Source: Micromonospora rosaria (lineage in GTDB: Bacteria > Actinomycetota > Actinomycetes > Mycobacteriales > Micromonosporaceae). From it: a stretch of DNA of 41,578 nt. The stretch covers positions 1 through 41,578 of the forward strand of contig NZ_LRQV01000052.1 in the NCBI RefSeq assembly GCF_001567585.1. Reading direction: 5' to 3'. Under the pieces are notes generated by a model, which was given only the letters and a program-made list of their open reading frames with translations, did no database searches and had not been told where the DNA came from. The translations under genes and the position numbers were made by a program. Positions 1-10,520 of this stretch are shown piece after piece. Each line of letters starts with the position of its first letter. The stretch's first letter is position 1.

Positions 1-241
1 TCTCGCGCGCCGAACATGATCAGGCTGCCGGGATCACCCCCGCGTGCGCGGGGAAGAGTTGACGTTGGAGCCGCTCTGGTCGCATGATTTGGGATCACCC
101 CCGCGTGCGCGGGGAAGAGACCGGCTCCGGCTCGACCGGGGGCAGCTTCTCGGGATCACCCCCGCGTGCGCGGGGAAGAGTTCGGCGCAACGAACCTGCG
201 CATGTACCGGGAAGGATCACCCCCGCGTGCGCGGGGAAGAG
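1..241 (-). CRISPR. Type I-E CRISPR array, leader-proximal end (truncated by window start)
   Basis: Four identical 28-bp repeats lie at 31-58, 92-119, 153-180 and 214-241, with an exact 61-bp period and three full 33-bp spacers (59-91, 120-152, 181-213). Positions 1-30 are part of a further spacer, so the array continues to the left. Each repeat begins GGATCACCCCCGCG and ends GCGGGGAAGAG, with a GC-rich internal dyad. The reverse complement begins CTCTTCCCCGCGC, matching the orientation of the E. coli type I-E repeat, so crRNA transcription is inferred to run leftward and the newest spacer is the rightmost one. In three of four cases the base next to the repeat's GG end is also G, so the functional repeat may be 29 bp. 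No cas gene is visible in the window. Confidence 0.95.
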
Positions 242-400
242 ACTTCCTGACCTGGGGCGCTAGAGATCAACTTCGCTGTTTTTCTTCACTTTGTCGCTCA
301 AGATCGACTCCCAGTCGCGGCAGGCTCGATGGCGGATCAGTCATGAACAGTAGCTTTCAGGCGGTGTGCGCAGGTAGCCCGTTGCACCGTCTACCTGAAT
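242..400 (-). promoter_or_regulatory. Putative CRISPR leader
   Basis: The sequence directly right of the last repeat is less GC-rich than its surroundings, with T-runs around 270-295, and holds no ORF with actinobacterial codon bias. Given the inferred leftward transcription of the array, this is where the leader and its promoter should lie. The right-hand boundary is a guess and no specific promoter boxes are claimed. Confidence 0.55.
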
Positions 401-413
401 CATGAGGCGCGAA

Positions 414-465
414 GAGACCTTGGAAGCGAATGGCCCTCATGGGGGCCGAAATCCTCCAAGATCTC
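414..465. repeat. Imperfect long hairpin
   Basis: The outer arms are GAGA-c-CTTGGA (414-424) and TCCAAG-a-TCTC (455-465), which pair at 10 of 11 positions. An inner stem pairs GGCCC (432-436) with GGGCC (443-447). There is no T-run on either side, so a classical terminator is not indicated. It could be a structured RNA element or a remnant repeat. Confidence 0.45.
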
Positions 466-521
466 TAAGCCACAACCCTCCCACGCAGGGGGCGCTTGGC
501 TGTCTTCCGGCGCAGGACGCT

Positions 522-725
522 TCACTCGCCGCGCAGCAGGTCCATCAGCTCGTCGGTGGAGAGGTGCGCAAGCTCCCCGGCCGGGGCTCGGTGGCGCAGG
601 TTCCGTAGGTGACGCACCAACCTCTGCCCGGGGCTCTCGGTGCCGTCAAGCGGCACCACCTGCGGGTTGTTGCCCCTCGTTCGCCCGGTCACCCCGCCCT
701 CTCGATCAACTCCGGGCCCCCTCAC
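522..725 (-). pseudogene. Antitoxin-like remnant
   Basis: This minus-strand frame (GTG at 725) encodes 67 residues. The C-terminal 50 or so have good GC3 codon bias and end in HLSTDELMDLLRGE. That tail resembles the STDEIMxLxRG ending common in actinobacterial type II (VapB-like) antitoxins. The N-terminal residues look like random GC-rich translation, no DNA-binding fold is recognisable, and no toxin gene is adjacent. I read it as the 3' remnant of an antitoxin gene beside the CRISPR locus; a short intact unknown gene is the alternative. Confidence 0.35.
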
Positions 726-890
726 TCAGCCAGGCCCGCCCGGAGCATTATCCTCAGCCGCCGGGGGTCCACGGGTCGCACAGAGACGCCGTAGTTGTCG
801 CCTCAGCGGCCGATGATGACCACTAAATCCAAGATGTTGTGGCAAGGCAGCACGCCCGAGCGCGGTCTGGCGTGTCGCGGTCAGCAGCGA

Positions 891-958
891 TACTGCTTTG
901 GTTGCACATACCTGCCAGGAATAATTATACCTGCCAGGTATGCGGCTCAAAAGCAGTA
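891..958. promoter_or_regulatory. 68-bp symmetric AT-cored dyad with paired CCTGCCAGG motifs, candidate operator/promoter upstream of glgE
   Basis: The outer arms TACTGCTTT (891-899) and AAAGCAGTA (950-958) are perfect inverted repeats. CCTGCCAGG occurs at 911-919 and 930-938, placed symmetrically about the same centre (924.5), and each copy is itself palindromic around one base. The second extends to ATACCTGCCAGGTAT (927-941). The core (920-929) is nearly all A/T, in strong contrast to its surroundings. On the plus strand TTGCAC (902-907) and TATACC (926-931) are 18 bp apart; on the minus strand a perfect TATAAT lies at 929-924. The element ends 109 bp before the glgE start. A two-site operator with bidirectional promoters is inferred; a small mobile-element end is the alternative. 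Confidence 0.5.
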
Positions 959-1067
959 CGTCGCCCCGACGACCCCAGGTGGCCCGGAGGAGCGCGCGGC
1001 GAGGCGCGGAGACGTGGCGGGAGGGCTTGGACGGGCGCGAGGGAGGCTCGCACAGTAGGTTGATCGG

Positions 1068-3200
<2,133 letters not shown>

Positions 3201-3210
3201 AGGATCACCG

Positions 3211-5313
3211 ATGGACCAGTTGATCGCCGGCGAGACGCACGACCCGCACGCGGTCCTCGGCGCGCACCCCGCCGACGGGCGGACCACCATCCGGACCCTG
3301 CGCCGCGCCGCCGGGACGGTGACCGTGCTGGTCGGCGGCGCGCGGCACCCGGCGACCCGGGTGCACGACGTCGGGGTCTTCGAGGCCACCGTGCCCGGCA
3401 CCGTGCTGGACTACCGCCTCGACGTCGACGGCGCGATCGTCGACGACCCGTACCGGCACCCGCCCACCCTCGGTGAGCTGGACCTGCACCTGATCGCCGA
3501 GGGCCGGCACGAACGGCTCTGGGAGGCGCTCGGCGCCCGGGTCGGTGACGACGGGGTCGCCTTCGCGGTCTGGGCGCCGAACGCCCGGGGGGTCCGCGTG
3601 GTCGGCGACTTCACCGGCTGGGGCGCCCACGACGGCTGGCCGATGCGCTCGCTGGGCGCCAGCGGGGTGTGGGAGATCTTCGTGCCGGGCGCGGCCTCCG
3701 GGCACCGGTACAAGTACCGCATCCTCGGCGCGGACGGGCAGTGGCGGGACAAGATCGACCCGCTGGCCGGGTACGCGGAGGTGCCGCCGGCCACCGCGTC
3801 GGTGGTGCACCGCTCCACGTACCAGTGGACCGACGGGGCGTGGCTGGCCGGCCGGGTCCGCCGGCAGCCGCACCAGGAGCCGATGAGCGTGTACGAGGTG
3901 CACCTCGGCTCGTGGCGCCCCGGCCTCGGCTACCGGGAGCTGGCCGAGCAGCTCACCGCGTACGTGGTGGAGCTGGGCTTCACGCACGTGGAGTTCCTGC
4001 CGGTGATGGAGCACCCGTTCGGCGGCTCCTGGGGGTACCAGGTCACCGGCTACTACGCCCCCACCTCCCGGTTCGGCGACCCGGACGACTTCCGGTACCT
4101 GGTCGACACCCTGCACCGGGCCGGCGTCGGGGTGCTGCTGGACTGGGTACCCGCGCACTTCCCCAAGGACGACTGGGCCCTGGCCCGCTACGACGGCACC
4201 CCGCTGTACGAGCACCCCGACCCGCGCCGGGGCGAGCACCCCGACTGGGGCACGTACGTCTTCGACTTCGGCCGCCGGGAGGTGCGCAACTTCCTGGTCG
4301 CCAACGCGCTCTACTGGTGCGAGGAGTTCCACGTGGACGGCCTGCGGGTCGACGCGGTCGCCTCGATGCTCTACCTGGACTACTCCCGCCCCGAGGGGCA
4401 GTGGCTGCCCAACGAGCACGGCGGCCGGGAGAACCTGGAGGCGATCGCGTTCATGCAGGAGGTGAACGCGACCGTCTACAAGCACCACCCCGGCGTGGTG
4501 ATGATCGCCGAGGAGTCGACGGCCTGGCCCGGGGTCACCCGGCCCACCTCCGACGGCGGGCTCGGCTTCGGGTTCAAGTGGAACATGGGCTGGATGCACG
4601 ACACCCTGCTCTACACCTCGAAGGACCCGATCTACCGCCAGCACCACCACCATCAGCTCACCTTCTCCCTGGCGTACGCCTGGAGCGAGAACTACGTCCT
4701 GCCGATCAGCCACGACGAGGTGGTGCACGGCAAGGGCTCGCTGGTGGCGAAGATGCCCGGCGACACCTGGCAGAAGCTGGCCACCGTCCGGGCGCTGCTG
4801 GCGTACATGTGGGCGCACCCGGGCAAGCAGCTCCTCTTCATGGGCTGCGAGCTGGGTGACGAGCGGGAGTGGAGCGAGGAACGCGGCCTCGACTGGTACC
4901 TGCTGCACGACCCGGCCCGCGCCGGGTTGCAGCGCCTCGTCGGTGACCTGAACCGGATCTACCGCGACACCCCGGCGCTGTACGCGCAGGACACCTCGCC
5001 GGCCGGCTTCCGCTGGCTGGCCGGGGACGACCTGGCCAACAACACGATCTCCTTCGTCCGGATCGCCCCGGACGGCCGGACCCTGGTCTGCGTGGTCAAC
5101 TTCTCCGCGCGCCCGCTGGAGGAGTACCGGGTCGGGCTGCCGGCCGGCGGGCGCTGGACCGAGGTGCTCAACACCGACGCCCACCACTACGGCGGCTCCG
5201 GCGTGGGCAACCTCGGCGAGGTCCGGGCGCAGGACGTGTCGTGGCACGGCCAGCCCGCCTCGGTGGCCCTGCGGGTCCCGCCACTGGGCGCCCTCTGGCT
5301 GCGCCCGAGCTGA
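3211..5313 (+). CDS. glgB: 1,4-alpha-glucan branching enzyme GlgB
   Basis: GlgB introduces alpha-1,6 branches into the linear glucan made by GlgE. The 700-residue protein has N-terminal beta-sandwich/CBM48 regions (about 1-220), a GH13 barrel and an all-beta C-terminal domain. Catalytic residues are visible: D381 in LRVDAVASMLYLDY, E434 in MIAEESTAWPG and D502 in LPISHDEVVHGKGS. The ATG at 3211 is preceded by AAGGA, which overlaps the glgE stop, so translation is probably coupled. The length is typical. A weak GC hairpin (GGCCG-GTT-CGGCC, 5332-5344) follows the stop without a T-run. Confidence 0.97.
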   Translation: MDQLIAGETHDPHAVLGAHPADGRTTIRTLRRAAGTVTVLVGGARHPATRVHDVGVFEATVPGTVLDYRLDVDGAIVDDPYRHPPTLGELDLHLIAEGRHERLWEALGARVGDDGVAFAVWAPNARGVRVVGDFTGWGAHDGWPMRSLGASGVWEIFVPGAASGHRYKYRILGADGQWRDKIDPLAGYAEVPPATASVVHRSTYQWTDGAWLAGRVRRQPHQEPMSVYEVHLGSWRPGLGYRELAEQLTAYVVELGFTHVEFLPVMEHPFGGSWGYQVTGYYAPTSRFGDPDDFRYLVDTLHRAGVGVLLDWVPAHFPKDDWALARYDGTPLYEHPDPRRGEHPDWGTYVFDFGRREVRNFLVANALYWCEEFHVDGLRVDAVASMLYLDYSRPEGQWLPNEHGGRENLEAIAFMQEVNATVYKHHPGVVMIAEESTAWPGVTRPTSDGGLGFGFKWNMGWMHDTLLYTSKDPIYRQHHHHQLTFSLAYAWSENYVLPISHDEVVHGKGSLVAKMPGDTWQKLATVRALLAYMWAHPGKQLLFMGCELGDEREWSEERGLDWYLLHDPARAGLQRLVGDLNRIYRDTPALYAQDTSPAGFRWLAGDDLANNTISFVRIAPDGRTLVCVVNFSARPLEEYRVGLPAGGRWTEVLNTDAHHYGGSGVGNLGEVRAQDVSWHGQPASVALRVPPLGALWLRPS

Positions 5314-5935
5314 GCCGGGTGCCCCGGGCCGGGCCGGTTCGGCCGGTGCCGGACTTCGGCCCTGCCGCAGTCGTCTCCGCCAGGGCTGCTCGCCGGCTCC
5401 GGCCCGGGGCCGAGGTCGTAGGCGACGCCCTTTCGAGCTGCCCCGTCGGTAGGACCGCCACCGCGTCACCCACTCACCGCCCCCAGCGCCCGCGTCACCC
5501 CACGCCGCCCACTCGCCACCCGCGCCCCCGCGTCACCCACTCACCGCCGGGTCATTCACTCACCGCCGCGTCACCCGCGCCGCCCGCGTCATCCACCCGC
5601 CACCGCGCCATCCGCGCCATCCGCGCCGCCACCGCGCCGCCCGCGTCACCCACCCGCCACCGCGCCATCCGCGCCGGCCGCTCACCGCCCGTGCCATCCA
5701 CTCACCGCCCGTGCGCCAGGCCGCGCGGTCCAGAAACTCACGGCCCGCCGGACAGCCTTCCCGCCGGCCACCCGCAGCCCGGGCGGCCCCTTCGCCGCCC
5801 GTGCGTGGGGCGTCGTGCGGCGTGCCCCGTTCATGAGGGCAGCTCCAAAGGAACCGCGAGTCATGACCGCCCCGCCTGCGGTCCGGCCCGTCCGCCGCCC
5901 GGCCCGCCCCGGGACCGGCCACCGCGCCCGAGCGG
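5314..5935. other. Intergenic stretch between convergent genes
   Basis: These 622 bp separate glgB from the convergent phosphatase-like gene. No frame here encodes a recognisable protein, and the minus-strand frames give only repetitive Trp/Arg/Gly-rich translations. The stretch contains the degenerate repeat block at 5463-5715. Confidence 0.7.
5463..5715. repeat. Degenerate low-complexity repeat block
   Basis: The block is built from variants of GCGTCACCCACTCACCGCC and CGCGCCATCC. The 19-mer GCGTCACCCACTCACCGCC occurs exactly near 5464 and 5539. A 37-bp unit at 5582-5618 recurs at 5639-5675 with one mismatch. The plus strand is C-rich and G-poor for much of the block, giving a marked local strand asymmetry. 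No CRISPR-like spacing is present. Confidence 0.7.
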
Positions 5936-6985
5936 TCAGACCAGGCCGTTGTCGCGCATGAGCTTCCACAGGCCGGCACCGTCCGGCGCGGAGAGCCACC
6001 GCTGCCCCACCGGGCCCTGCACGGTGCTGTCCAGCGGGGTGGGCAGCGTACCGGCGAGGACCGCCTCGGTGGGTGAGAGCTGCCGGATCGCCACCCCGGC
6101 GACGTTGTCCGGGTGGCCGGCGGCGAACTCGCGGTAGATCTCCTGGTCGTGCTGGCCGTCGTCGCCGACGAGCAGCCAGCGCATCCGGGGGAACTCCCGG
6201 GCCAGCCGTTCCAGGGTGGCCCGCTTGTGCTCCCGGCCGCTGCGGAACCAGCGGTCGTGGGTCGGCCCCCAGTCGGTCAGCAGCAGCGGGCCGGCCGGGT
6301 ACAGGTGCCGGGAGAGGAACCGGGTCAGCGTCGGGGCGACGTTCCACGCCCCGGTGGAGAGGTAGAAGACCGGGGCCCCGGTGTGCGCGGTGACCAGCCG
6401 TTCGTAGAGCACCGCCATGCCGGGCACCGCCATCCGGGCGTGCTCGTCGAGGACGAAGGTGTTCCAGGCGGCGAGCAGCGGTCGGGGCAGCGCGGTGACC
6501 ATGACCGTGTCGTCGATGTCGGAGAGGATCCCGAACCGGACCTCCGGGTCGAGGATGCGCACCGGCGCCTCGACCGGCTCGGCCTCGGGCACGCTGATCC
6601 GGACCACCCCCCAGCCGGGCGCCAGGTCCGCCTTGACCACCGTCTGCACGAAGCCGCTCCGGTCGGTACGGACCTCGTGGCGCACCCCGGCGGCCTCGAT
6701 GGTGACGGTGACGTGCTTCGCGGGCAGGGTGGCGAAGCTGCGCCAGCCCCGGACCTTCTCCAGCCGCCCCCGCTGCCGGGTGTCCGGGCGGCCCAGCAGC
6801 ACCCGGCACATCACCCGTACCCAGCCGGGCGCGCCGTAGCCGGTGTAGGCGACGACGTTGGTCCGCCAGCCGGTGCGGCGCAGCCGGCGTTCCACGAGCT
6901 GGTGTACCGCGTCCTCGATCCGCGCGGCCCGGTGCAGGGTGGGTACGGCCAACTGGCCGGCGGGTGTGGGTGGCACGCCTGCCAC
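5936..6985 (-). CDS. App1-like (DUF2183) phosphatase-domain protein
   Basis: The 349-residue product carries the App1/DUF2183 phosphatidate-phosphatase-type catalytic domain. The nucleophile motif GILSDIDDTVMVT has D156 and D158 in a DxDxT-like arrangement; YLSTGAWN and LLVGDDGQHD follow as the second and third HAD-type motifs. The N-terminal half (about 1-145) is a separate beta-rich domain. No signal peptide or membrane segment is visible. The start is GTG at 6985, divergent from the next membrane protein. Lipid phosphate hydrolysis is inferred from yeast App1; the bacterial substrate is not known to me. Confidence 0.85.
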   Translation of the reverse strand: MAGVPPTPAGQLAVPTLHRAARIEDAVHQLVERRLRRTGWRTNVVAYTGYGAPGWVRVMCRVLLGRPDTRQRGRLEKVRGWRSFATLPAKHVTVTIEAAGVRHEVRTDRSGFVQTVVKADLAPGWGVVRISVPEAEPVEAPVRILDPEVRFGILSDIDDTVMVTALPRPLLAAWNTFVLDEHARMAVPGMAVLYERLVTAHTGAPVFYLSTGAWNVAPTLTRFLSRHLYPAGPLLLTDWGPTHDRWFRSGREHKRATLERLAREFPRMRWLLVGDDGQHDQEIYREFAAGHPDNVAGVAIRQLSPTEAVLAGTLPTPLDSTVQGPVGQRWLSAPDGAGLWKLMRDNGLV

Positions 6986-7096
6986 CCTGCCACACCTGGC
7001 CGAGACCGGCCACGCGAGCCGATCAGCTCACCGGAGCACCCCCGACGGCTCACCGCTCGCCGGGTCGGCCGAACGTCCTCGGCGGGGCGGTCGGGC

Positions 7097-8752
7097 GTGA
7101 CAGACTCCGGTCGGGGCGACGACGGGGGCGTGGTCGTGTCGACACCTGGGCAGCACGGCCGACGGTGGCCACCGGCGCTCGACCGGCCGGCCGCCGTCGC
7201 GGTCCTGCTCGGCCTGGCCGGCGTCGGGTACCGGCTGGTGCTGCTGCTGGCCACCGTCCCGGCCGCGAACAGCGACGAGGCGACCTTCGGCCTGGCCGCG
7301 CTGCACATCGCCGAAGGGCGGGAACGACCGGTCTTCCTCTACGGCCAGCGGTACATGGGGATGCTGGAGTCGTACCTGGCCGCGCCGCTGGTGGCGGTCG
7401 CCGGGCCGGGCTGGCCGGTGCTGCGGCTGCCCCTGTTGGCGCTGTACGCCCTCTTCCTCTTCCTCACCTGGCGGCTGAGCCGGCGGCTGTTCTCGCCGTG
7501 GTTCGCCACGGTCGTCGTCGGCCTGCTCGCCCTCGGCTCGGAACGGGTGGTCCGCGACCAGCTCACCGCCGTGGGCGGCCGGCCGGAGGTGAAGGTGGCG
7601 GTGCTGCTGATGCTGCTGGTGGCGGTGGGCCTGGCCGACGGCCGGATCCGCCGACGCGGGTGGGCGGTGGCCGCGTTCGGTCTGCTGGCCGGGCTGGCCG
7701 TCTGGTCGGACTGGCTGATCCTGCCCTACCTGGCCGGGGCGGGCCTGCTGCTGGGCTACGTGCTGCGGCGCGAGCTGCTCGGCCGGGCCGGCCTGCTGCT
7801 GGTGGTCGGGTTCCTGGTCGGGGCGGCGCCGATGATCGCCGACAACCTGGTCGCACCGCCGGGCGAGGACTCGCTGTCGGTGCTGCGCCGGCTCAGCGCC
7901 GGGACCGGGGTGGTTCCGCCGCTGGCCGACCGGGTGCGGGCCGGGTTGCTGACCGGGGTACCGCTGGCCACCGGCCTCTGCCCGGTCGACGGGTGCGCCC
8001 GGTGGCAGGCGTGGTTCGGTGCGCTGTACCCGGTGCTGCTGGTCGTCGCCGCCGGGCTCGCGCTGGTCGCGTGGCGGCGGGCCGCCGGCCGGGCGCTGGC
8101 CCGGCGGGTCCGGCCGGTCGCGTCGCTCGCCCTGCTCGCCGGGGCCGCCCTCACCCTGCTGGCGTACCTGCGCAGCCCGCTCGCCGCCACCGCGCCGCTG
8201 GACAACGCCCGGTACCTGTCGGTGCTGCAACTGTCCCTGCCGGCGGTGCTCTGGCCGCTGTGGGTGGCGGCGGTGGGCTGCTGGCGGGGCACCGTCGGGG
8301 TGGCCGGCCGGCTCGCCGGGGCGCTCGGCACCGCCGTCCTGGCCGGGCTGACCGGCGCGCTGCTGGTCGGCACCCTGGTCTTCGCCACCGGCACCGGGGC
8401 GGCCCGCGCCGACCAGCGGCAGGCCGAGGCGGTGGCCGACGCGGTCCGCCGGGCCGGCCTGCGCGCGGTCTACGGCGACTACTGGACCTGCAACCGGCTC
8501 GTCTTCGACACCGCCGAGGAGGTGGCCTGCGCGGTGCTGGACGGGGCGCTGCGGCCGGGGCAGAACCGCTACCCGGCGTACTGGCGGCGGGTGGCGGCGG
8601 CCGACCGGCCCGGGTACGTGCTGCCCGCCGGGTCCCCGGCGGACCAACGGCTGCGGGCGGCGCTGGGCGACCGGGCCGACGCGGCCACCGTCGCCGAGGT
8701 GGGCGGGGTACGGGTGTACCACCCCGAGCCGGCCCTGCGCCCGGTGCGCTGA
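7097..8752 (+). CDS. Multi-pass membrane glycosyltransferase (GT39/GT-C-like)
   Basis: About ten hydrophobic segments are followed by a soluble C-terminal part of roughly 130 residues. The first periplasmic loop contains NSDEATFGL, matching the acidic (D/E) catalytic loop of GT-C enzymes that use polyprenyl-phosphate sugars. LYGQRYMGMLESY lies just after it. The substrate cannot be told from sequence. The start is uncertain: GTG at 7097 gives 551 residues, and GTG codons at 7130 and 7136 are equally possible because no clear ribosome binding site decides. It is divergently arranged with the App1-like gene and is not clearly in an operon with the YaaA gene 99 bp downstream. Confidence 0.75.
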   Translation: MTDSGRGDDGGVVVSTPGQHGRRWPPALDRPAAVAVLLGLAGVGYRLVLLLATVPAANSDEATFGLAALHIAEGRERPVFLYGQRYMGMLESYLAAPLVAVAGPGWPVLRLPLLALYALFLFLTWRLSRRLFSPWFATVVVGLLALGSERVVRDQLTAVGGRPEVKVAVLLMLLVAVGLADGRIRRRGWAVAAFGLLAGLAVWSDWLILPYLAGAGLLLGYVLRRELLGRAGLLLVVGFLVGAAPMIADNLVAPPGEDSLSVLRRLSAGTGVVPPLADRVRAGLLTGVPLATGLCPVDGCARWQAWFGALYPVLLVVAAGLALVAWRRAAGRALARRVRPVASLALLAGAALTLLAYLRSPLAATAPLDNARYLSVLQLSLPAVLWPLWVAAVGCWRGTVGVAGRLAGALGTAVLAGLTGALLVGTLVFATGTGAARADQRQAEAVADAVRRAGLRAVYGDYWTCNRLVFDTAEEVACAVLDGALRPGQNRYPAYWRRVAAADRPGYVLPAGSPADQRLRAALGDRADAATVAEVGGVRVYHPEPALRPVR

Positions 8753-8851
8753 CCGCCGGGTCCCGGTGCCGGGAACGGCGCTGCGGGGTGCCGCCGGCCG
8801 GGTCGTACGCTGGCGCACGCCGCACCCGTGAGTCGAGGAGAGCCGTACCCG

Positions 8852-9649
8852 ATGCTGATCCTGCTGCCGCCCTCGGAGGGCAAGGCCACCGCCGGTGCCG
8901 GCCGGCGGCTGGACCTGGCCCGGCTCAGCCTGCCCGAGCTGAACCCGGCCCGGGAGCGGGCGCTGGCCGCGCTGACCGCGCTCTGCGCCGGGCCGGACGA
9001 GGAGGCCGCCCGCGCGGCCCTGGGGCTCAGCGCGGGGCAGGGCGCGGAGCTGCGCCGCAACGCCCGGCTGGAGCGGGCGGCGACCGCCCCGGCCGGCCGG
9101 ATCTACACCGGCGTGCTGTACGGAGCGCTCGACCTGGCCACGCTGCCCCCGACGGCCCGACGGCTCGCCGAGCGGTCGGTGCTGGTCTCCTCCGGCCTGT
9201 GGGGCGCGGTCCGGCTGACCGACCGGATCCCGCCGTACCGGTGCCCGATCTCCGCGCGGCTGCCCGGCCCCGGGGCGTTGCCGGCGTACTGGCGGCGGGA
9301 GCTGGGGCCGGTGGTGACCGCTGCGGCGGACGGCGGCCCGGTGCTCGACCTGCGGTCCGGGGCGTACGCGACGACCTGGACGCCCCGGGGCGAGCTGGCC
9401 GAACAGACCGTCACGGTCCGGGTGCTGCACGAACGGATGATCGACGGTAGTCTGGTCCGGTCCGTGGTGAGCCACTTCAACAAGGCCACCAAGGGACGAC
9501 TGCTCCGGGATCTGCTCACCGCCGGCGTCCGCCCCGGCACCGCCGGTGAGCTGGTGACGGCGCTGCGGGACCTGAAGTACACCGTGCTGGAGCCGGCGGC
9601 GACGCCGGGCCGGCCCCGGCAGGTCGACCTGGTGGTCACCGAGCTGTAG
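8852..9649 (+). CDS. yaaA: YaaA family (DUF328/UPF0246) protein
   Basis: The 265-residue protein starts MLILLPPSEGKA, the hallmark N-terminus of the YaaA family, whose E. coli member limits iron-driven damage during peroxide stress. Further family motifs are IYTGVLYGALDL, VLVSSGLWGAVRLTDRIPPYR and VSHFNKATKGRLLR. I chose the ATG at 8852 because GAGGAG lies 11-13 bp upstream and the family begins there; an in-frame GTG at 8828 has no ribosome binding site. Length is typical. The neighbours do not suggest a role. Confidence 0.9.
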   Translation: MLILLPPSEGKATAGAGRRLDLARLSLPELNPARERALAALTALCAGPDEEAARAALGLSAGQGAELRRNARLERAATAPAGRIYTGVLYGALDLATLPPTARRLAERSVLVSSGLWGAVRLTDRIPPYRCPISARLPGPGALPAYWRRELGPVVTAAADGGPVLDLRSGAYATTWTPRGELAEQTVTVRVLHERMIDGSLVRSVVSHFNKATKGRLLRDLLTAGVRPGTAGELVTALRDLKYTVLEPAATPGRPRQVDLVVTEL

Positions 9650-9788
9650 GGCCGCCGGGCCGGCAGGGCCCCACGCCAGTTCCGCCGCGCCAGCGCAAGA
9701 TTTCCTCAAGCCTCGCCCCGATCGGTACCACCGGGCCCGCGGTCTTGACACCGTAGGTGCACTCCCCGTCGACGAAGGAGTGCCTGCG

Positions 9789-10469
9789 TTGGCCAGCGAA
9801 TCCACCCTGCTCGACCGTCCCCGGCACCTGGCGGTCCCCGCGTCGCCGCTGGACTGGCCGACCCTGGCGGACGCGTTCGAGGCCGCCTGCCTGCTGCGCT
9901 GCACCCCGCCGCCGCCTCCGGCCGGGACGGGGCGACGCCGGCCGGCCGGGCCCCGCCCCCCGGGCACGGCGGAGTTCAACCGGGAGGACGCGGCGCTGCG
10001 GATGCGGCAACTGCTCGGCCGGCTCGACATCCCGGTCCGCCACGAGCAGACCGTCGGCGGGCTGCGCCGCCGCTACGAACTGCACCAGCTCCGGGTGCCA
10101 CCCGAGCACCAGGCGACGTACGTGGCGCTGCTGGAGGCCGGGTGGCGGCAGGGCCGCCGGGAACTGCTGGGCGGTCTGGTACCCGGGGCGTCGGCGCCCC
10201 GCCGGGCGTGGCGGGCCCGGCTGGCCGCGGCGGCCTGGCGCTCGGCGCTGCTGGCCGGCGGGCGGCACGTCCGCCGGCACATCCTCGGGGTCCGGCTGGC
10301 CGACCGGGAGCTGGCCGCCGTGCTGGTCCGGGGCGCCGCGCTGCTGGACGTGCCGGCGCTGCTCCGGCCGGGCGCGGGCTGTCTCGTGGTCAGCGTCGCC
10401 GACGGCCCGGACCGGGACCGGATCCTGGACAGCACCGCGCTGGCACCGGCCGTCCGACCGACCGGCTGA
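9789..10469 (+). CDS. Unknown protein, TTG start
   Basis: Strong GC3 codon bias supports a real gene of about 226 residues, but I do not recognise the family. A Pro/Arg-rich linker (about 40-60) separates an N-terminal segment from an Arg/Leu-rich, probably helical region (about 62-175). There is no signal peptide, membrane segment or recognised motif. I choose TTG at 9789 because GAAGGAG (9774-9780) lies 8 bp upstream; the GTG at 9780 overlaps that ribosome binding site. A TTGACA box occurs at 9745-9750 without a convincing partner -10. Confidence 0.65.
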   Translation: MASESTLLDRPRHLAVPASPLDWPTLADAFEAACLLRCTPPPPPAGTGRRRPAGPRPPGTAEFNREDAALRMRQLLGRLDIPVRHEQTVGGLRRRYELHQLRVPPEHQATYVALLEAGWRQGRRELLGGLVPGASAPRRAWRARLAAAAWRSALLAGGRHVRRHILGVRLADRELAAVLVRGAALLDVPALLRPGAGCLVVSVADGPDRDRILDSTALAPAVRPTG

Positions 10470-10520
10470 CGGTATCCCGACCACAGGTCGGGTTGCGGTC
10501 CACACCGTTCACGGCGCATT

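Larger units (their letters stand above)
242..1067. other. Gene-poor stretch between CRISPR array and glgE
   Basis: These 826 bp hold no complete gene I can support. They contain the putative CRISPR leader, an imperfect 52-bp hairpin at 414-465, a short antitoxin-like coding remnant (522-725, minus) and a symmetric AT-rich dyad at 891-958. The long minus-strand open frame crossing this stretch is a shadow of glgE. Confidence 0.7.

Noticed and set aside
395..418. Possible degenerate CRISPR repeat (GGCGCGAAGAGACC resembles a repeat end)
   Set aside because: Only the last dozen bases match loosely and the spacing is not a multiple of 61 bp.
3205..5469. 754-residue minus-strand open frame
   Set aside because: Shadow of glgB with repetitive composition and no domain.
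5463..5715. Second CRISPR array
   Set aside because: Units vary in length and sequence with no regular spacers; this is degenerate tandem sequence.
7028..10030. 1000-residue minus-strand open frame
   Set aside because: It spans the antisense of three plus-strand genes, is rich in Gln/Arg/Pro/His and has no recognisable domain.
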